A DNA stretch of 64,000 nt, from assembly GCF_003602005.1 (NCBI RefSeq), contig NZ_QZWD01000010.1:62001-126000 (forward strand), written 5' to 3'. The notes beneath the pieces were generated by a model. That model was given only the letters and a program-made list of their open reading frames with translations, had not been told where the DNA came from and searched no databases. Origin of the DNA: Salinisphaera sp. Q1T1-3 (GTDB taxonomy: Bacteria > Pseudomonadota > Gammaproteobacteria > Nevskiales > Salinisphaeraceae). The translations under genes and the position numbers were made by a program. The number at the start of each line of letters is the position of its first letter. The stretch's first letter is position 1. Positions 62,957 through 64,000 of the stretch are shown here, piece by piece.

Positions 62957-63032
62957 GAGATCCCCACTTGTTCGGTGTTGCAGGTATGAGCGGTATGCCA
63001 ATCGATCGGCGATCTGCCGCTCGACACGAACA

Positions 63033-63060
63033 GAATTGGGCTCAGCCGGTGCTTTTCAAG
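63033..63060 (-). promoter_or_regulatory. sigma32-type heat-shock promoter of grpE
   Basis: On the minus strand CTTGAAA (63060-63054) and CCCAATTC (63040-63033) are separated by 13 bp, close to the sigma32 consensus CTTGAAA and CCCCATNT. It lies about 75 bp before grpE and probably drives grpE-dnaK-dnaJ. Confidence 0.7.
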
Positions 63061-63179
63061 GCATTTTCGATCGTCGTCATCGAACAGGCCAATCGACGAA
63101 CCGGTCACCGGCCATGCGTTGAAATCATGCCCGCATGCGTGAATGCTTGTGACTCATTCATCCGGTGTAGACAACAGCG

Positions 63180-64000
63180 ATGGCCGACGCCTTCCACACG
63201 ATCGGCATTTTTGCCAAACGAAACGATACCGGCGTGGCGCGCACACTCGCCGGATTGACAACGGACCTGCTCGCCCGCGGCAAGACCGTCTACATCGACG
63301 ATCATCACGAGGCAGCCGACTACGGCGTGCGGGCCTGTCCGCGCGAGGCGCTCGGGGCGGCCTGCGACCTGATCGTCGTGGTCGGCGGCGACGGCACGCT
63401 GCTCGATGCCGGGCGCACGGTCGCCGCAGACGGCACGCCCCTGCTTGGCATCAATCTCGGGCGGTTGGGTTTCATGGTCGATGTCCTGCCCGACGACATG
63501 AAGGCCACGCTCGACGACGTGTTTGCCGGCCATTACATCGCCGAATCGCGTCTGATGCTCTCGGCCTGGGTGCGACGGGCGGGACATGCCACGCACGATG
63601 CGCCGCTGCCGGCGATCAATGAATGCGTGATTCGGAACCAGGCCTTCGCCCGCGTTCTGGACTTCGATACCTACATGAACGGCGACTTCATCAGTCATCA
63701 TCGTGCCGACGGCATGGTGGTGGCCACACCGACCGGCTCGACCGCCTATGCCCTGTCCGGCGGCGGACCGGTTCTCCACCCCGGACTGAACGCCCTGGCG
63801 CTCGTGCCCATCTGCCCGCACACGCTCTCCGATCGACCGTTGATCGTCGACGGACAGCACGAAATCGAAATCCGCGTCGCGGGTTCGCTGGACGGTTCGG
63901 CCCTCTTCACCAGCGATGGCCAGGTCACCCGCGCCCTGGAAGCCGGCGACAGCGTGGTCATGTCTCGGGCCGATCACGACCTGCGGCTCATCCATCCGCC
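63180..64000 (+). CDS. nadK: NAD kinase (3' end cut off by window edge)
   Basis: Phosphorylates NAD to NADP. About 273 residues are visible and the frame is still open at the window end; about 20 residues are missing. The catalytic GGDGT is at residues 69-73 (VVVGGDGTLLDAG), followed by NLGRLGFM and the substrate region INECVIRNQ, and TPTGSTAYALSGGGPV. ATG 63180 is divergent from grpE, with about 220 bp shared between the two. Confidence 0.96.
   Translation, partial: MADAFHTIGIFAKRNDTGVARTLAGLTTDLLARGKTVYIDDHHEAADYGVRACPREALGAACDLIVVVGGDGTLLDAGRTVAADGTPLLGINLGRLGFMVDVLPDDMKATLDDVFAGHYIAESRLMLSAWVRRAGHATHDAPLPAINECVIRNQAFARVLDFDTYMNGDFISHHRADGMVVATPTGSTAYALSGGGPVLHPGLNALALVPICPHTLSDRPLIVDGQHEIEIRVAGSLDGSALFTSDGQVTRALEAGDSVVMSRADHDLRLIHP

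Overview
The window is a dense, GC-rich stretch of bacterial chromosome from a gammaproteobacterium. The gene order is gammaproteobacterial: smc-zipA-ligA, trpS-scpA-scpB-rluB, and a long block running grpE-dnaK-dnaJ-dapB-carAB ... greA/yhbY-rlmE-ftsH-folP-glmM-tpiA-secG-tRNA-Leu-tRNA-fMet-rimP-nusA-infB-rbfA-truB-rpsO-pnp. An ectABC operon points to a halophilic or halotolerant lifestyle. A Salinisphaera-like organism is a reasonable guess, but this is inference; no marker gene decides the genus here.

Layout. 1-6.5 kb: the 5' part of gyrA (minus), then a divergent plus-strand group mtaD, a sulfotransferase, ubiG and a MupP/Gph-type phosphatase. 6.5-8.6 kb: an intergenic repeat element and a Xre/RES toxin-antitoxin pair with two operator-like palindromes. 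8.6-14.2 kb (minus): an EndoIII/MagIII-like glycosylase, rluB, fpr, scpB, scpA, trpS and a YciO/Sua5 protein. 14.3-15.1 kb: yciI and bolA (plus). 15.5-23.1 kb (minus): a hypothetical protein, a small lipoprotein, ligA, zipA and smc. 23.8-26.5 kb: queF, a glycine-zipper lipoprotein, cysZ and dksA. 26.6-26.75 kb: a candidate small RNA with its own promoter and terminator. 26.9-43.1 kb (minus): the translation/transcription block pnp to rlmE with two tRNAs. 43.2-53 kb: yhbY/greA, then a non-core block of bioA, a beta-propeller-like protein, ubiA, gshA, queH, a small membrane protein and ectCBA. 53.6-63 kb (minus): carB, carA, dapB, dnaJ, dnaK and grpE. The 3' edge holds a divergent, truncated nadK.

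How the genes work together. SMC with ScpA/ScpB forms the chromosome condensin. RimP, NusA, IF2, RbfA, TruB, S15 and PNPase form the classical translation/RNA operon led by initiator tRNA. GrpE-DnaK-DnaJ is the Hsp70 system, with a heat-shock-type promoter upstream of grpE. CarA/CarB make carbamoyl phosphate and DapB feeds lysine/peptidoglycan synthesis. GlmM, FolP and TpiA supply cell-wall, folate and central metabolism. EctA, EctB and EctC make the osmolyte ectoine. QueF and QueH are two unlinked steps of queuosine synthesis.

The most notable items are: (1) a family of about 200-310 bp intergenic elements (four copies plus a relic) with terminal inverted repeats and TA target duplications, two of which sit exactly in the stop codons of zipA and carB; (2) a candidate orphan small RNA with an anti-Shine-Dalgarno stretch between dksA and pnp; (3) an ectA gene whose conserved N-terminus extends upstream of any ATG, GTG or TTG; and (4) an apparent 9.6 kb interruption of the carB-greA junction that carries the ectoine genes.
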